A stretch of DNA of 64,000 nucleotides, from assembly GCA_022266195.1 (NCBI GenBank), contig WHVY01000001.1, positions 21,390,001 through 21,454,000 of the forward strand, written 5' to 3'. Each line of letters starts with the position of its first letter. Within the stretch, counting starts at the first letter, position 1. The DNA comes from Tetranychus cinnabarinus. Its lineage: Eukaryota; Arthropoda; Arachnida; Trombidiformes; Tetranychidae. The position numbers and the translations under genes are program-made. Under the pieces are notes generated by a model. That model saw nothing but the letters and a program-made list of their open reading frames with translations, was not told the origin of the DNA and made no database searches. Shown piece by piece: positions 63,563 through 64,000 of this stretch.

Positions 63563-64000
63563 ATGAACAAATTGATTCTGTTTAGTTTGTGCTTTTCCCT
63601 TGGATTTGCTTCATTAGGTATGTATTATTAGACCATATTGTATTGATTTGGTTGTTTCTCATGATTGACTTTGATTCTTTAGATGCTTCGGACATGGTTT
63701 GTGAGATAAAATGTTTATTTGAATGCATATCGGAACCTGTGCCTTGTAAAACTGCCAACTGTCCTTGTCCTGCTTCCAATTCAACGGGTAGTTCAGCAGC
63801 AACTCTGACCTCTGATGAAAAATCGAGCACCAATTCAAGTGAATCTTTAATAGCTGAGGCGAAATCTGACGATTCAGATTCAATATTTTCTCTTAAAACA
63901 TTGTCATCTTTGTTTAGTAGCTTTGGATCGAGCAAAAATATTCAGGCAAATGAAACATCTGGTACAGATGGGTCATCTTACGACTACAGTCAACATACTC
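63563..64000 (+). CDS. Small secreted Cys-rich protein, 5' part
   Basis: Exon 1, 63563-63617, encodes a signal peptide (LILFSLCFSLGFAS). A 65-bp GT..AG intron follows (63618-63682), and exon 2 runs from 63683 past the end of the window. The mature N-terminus has a dense Cys cluster (CEIKCLFEC ... PCKTANCPCP) and then a Ser/Thr-rich acidic region. No known family recognised. Secretion is supported by the signal peptide; it could be a cuticle, gut, salivary or silk-gland product. The gene is cut by the window end. Confidence 0.7.

Overview
The window is AT-rich animal nuclear DNA with short spliced introns (about 50-300 bp, GT..AG) and compact intergenic spaces. The host genes (msps/CKAP5, Shifted/WIF1, FBXL20, a MAST kinase, a FAB1-type lipid kinase) and the transposon families point to an arthropod. 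A small-genome acariform mite such as a spider mite is my best guess, but nothing here proves it.

Layout. 1-5.9 kb: no gene recognised, mostly simple-sequence DNA. 5.94-10.99 kb (+): microtubule polymerase msps, apparently lacking TOG3. 11.3-12.35 kb (+): intronless WIF/EGF gene (shifted), lying between two diverged direct repeats of about 245 bp. 12.67-15.51 kb (-): FBXL20-type F-box/LRR gene in 7 exons, convergent with shifted. 15.5-20.4 kb: mostly non-coding, with a degraded reading frame, a 200-bp hairpin element and a possible tiny spliced gene with a TATA box. 20.5-24.8 kb (+): MAST kinase in 6 exons. 26,398-41,028: a complete Polinton/Maverick. 41.7-43.4 kb (-): kinase-only PIKfyve/FAB1-like gene. 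43,554-52,167: two head-to-tail, almost identical 4,307-bp non-LTR retrotransposons. 52.36-53.5 kb (+): two-exon nuclear-looking gene of unknown function. 54.6-59.6 kb (-): large C2H2 zinc-finger/poly-Gln gene. 63.56 kb to the end (+): start of a small secreted protein gene.

The Polinton has exact 61-bp terminal inverted repeats, a 6-bp target duplication (ATAATT), and a tightly packed + strand block: protein-primed DNA polymerase B, packaging ATPase, two small proteins, integrase with chromodomain, small membrane protein, minor capsid, Lys/Arg-rich protein, major capsid. Its left arm is unusual. It carries a four-exon gene for a type I membrane protein, a minus-strand coiled-coil ORF, a 50-bp x 8 tandem array enclosed by an inverted repeat, a dUTPase-fold protein with its catalytic Asp replaced, and a PC4-like gene broken by one amber codon. 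I see no adenain-like capsid protease, but the N-terminus of the polymerase has an OTU-type cysteine-protease signature.

The LINE pair lies in what looks like the original short gap (about 310 bp) between the divergent FAB1-like gene and the 52.36-kb gene. A short motif with core CCATCT recurs close to the start of most host genes in the window and may be a shared promoter element.
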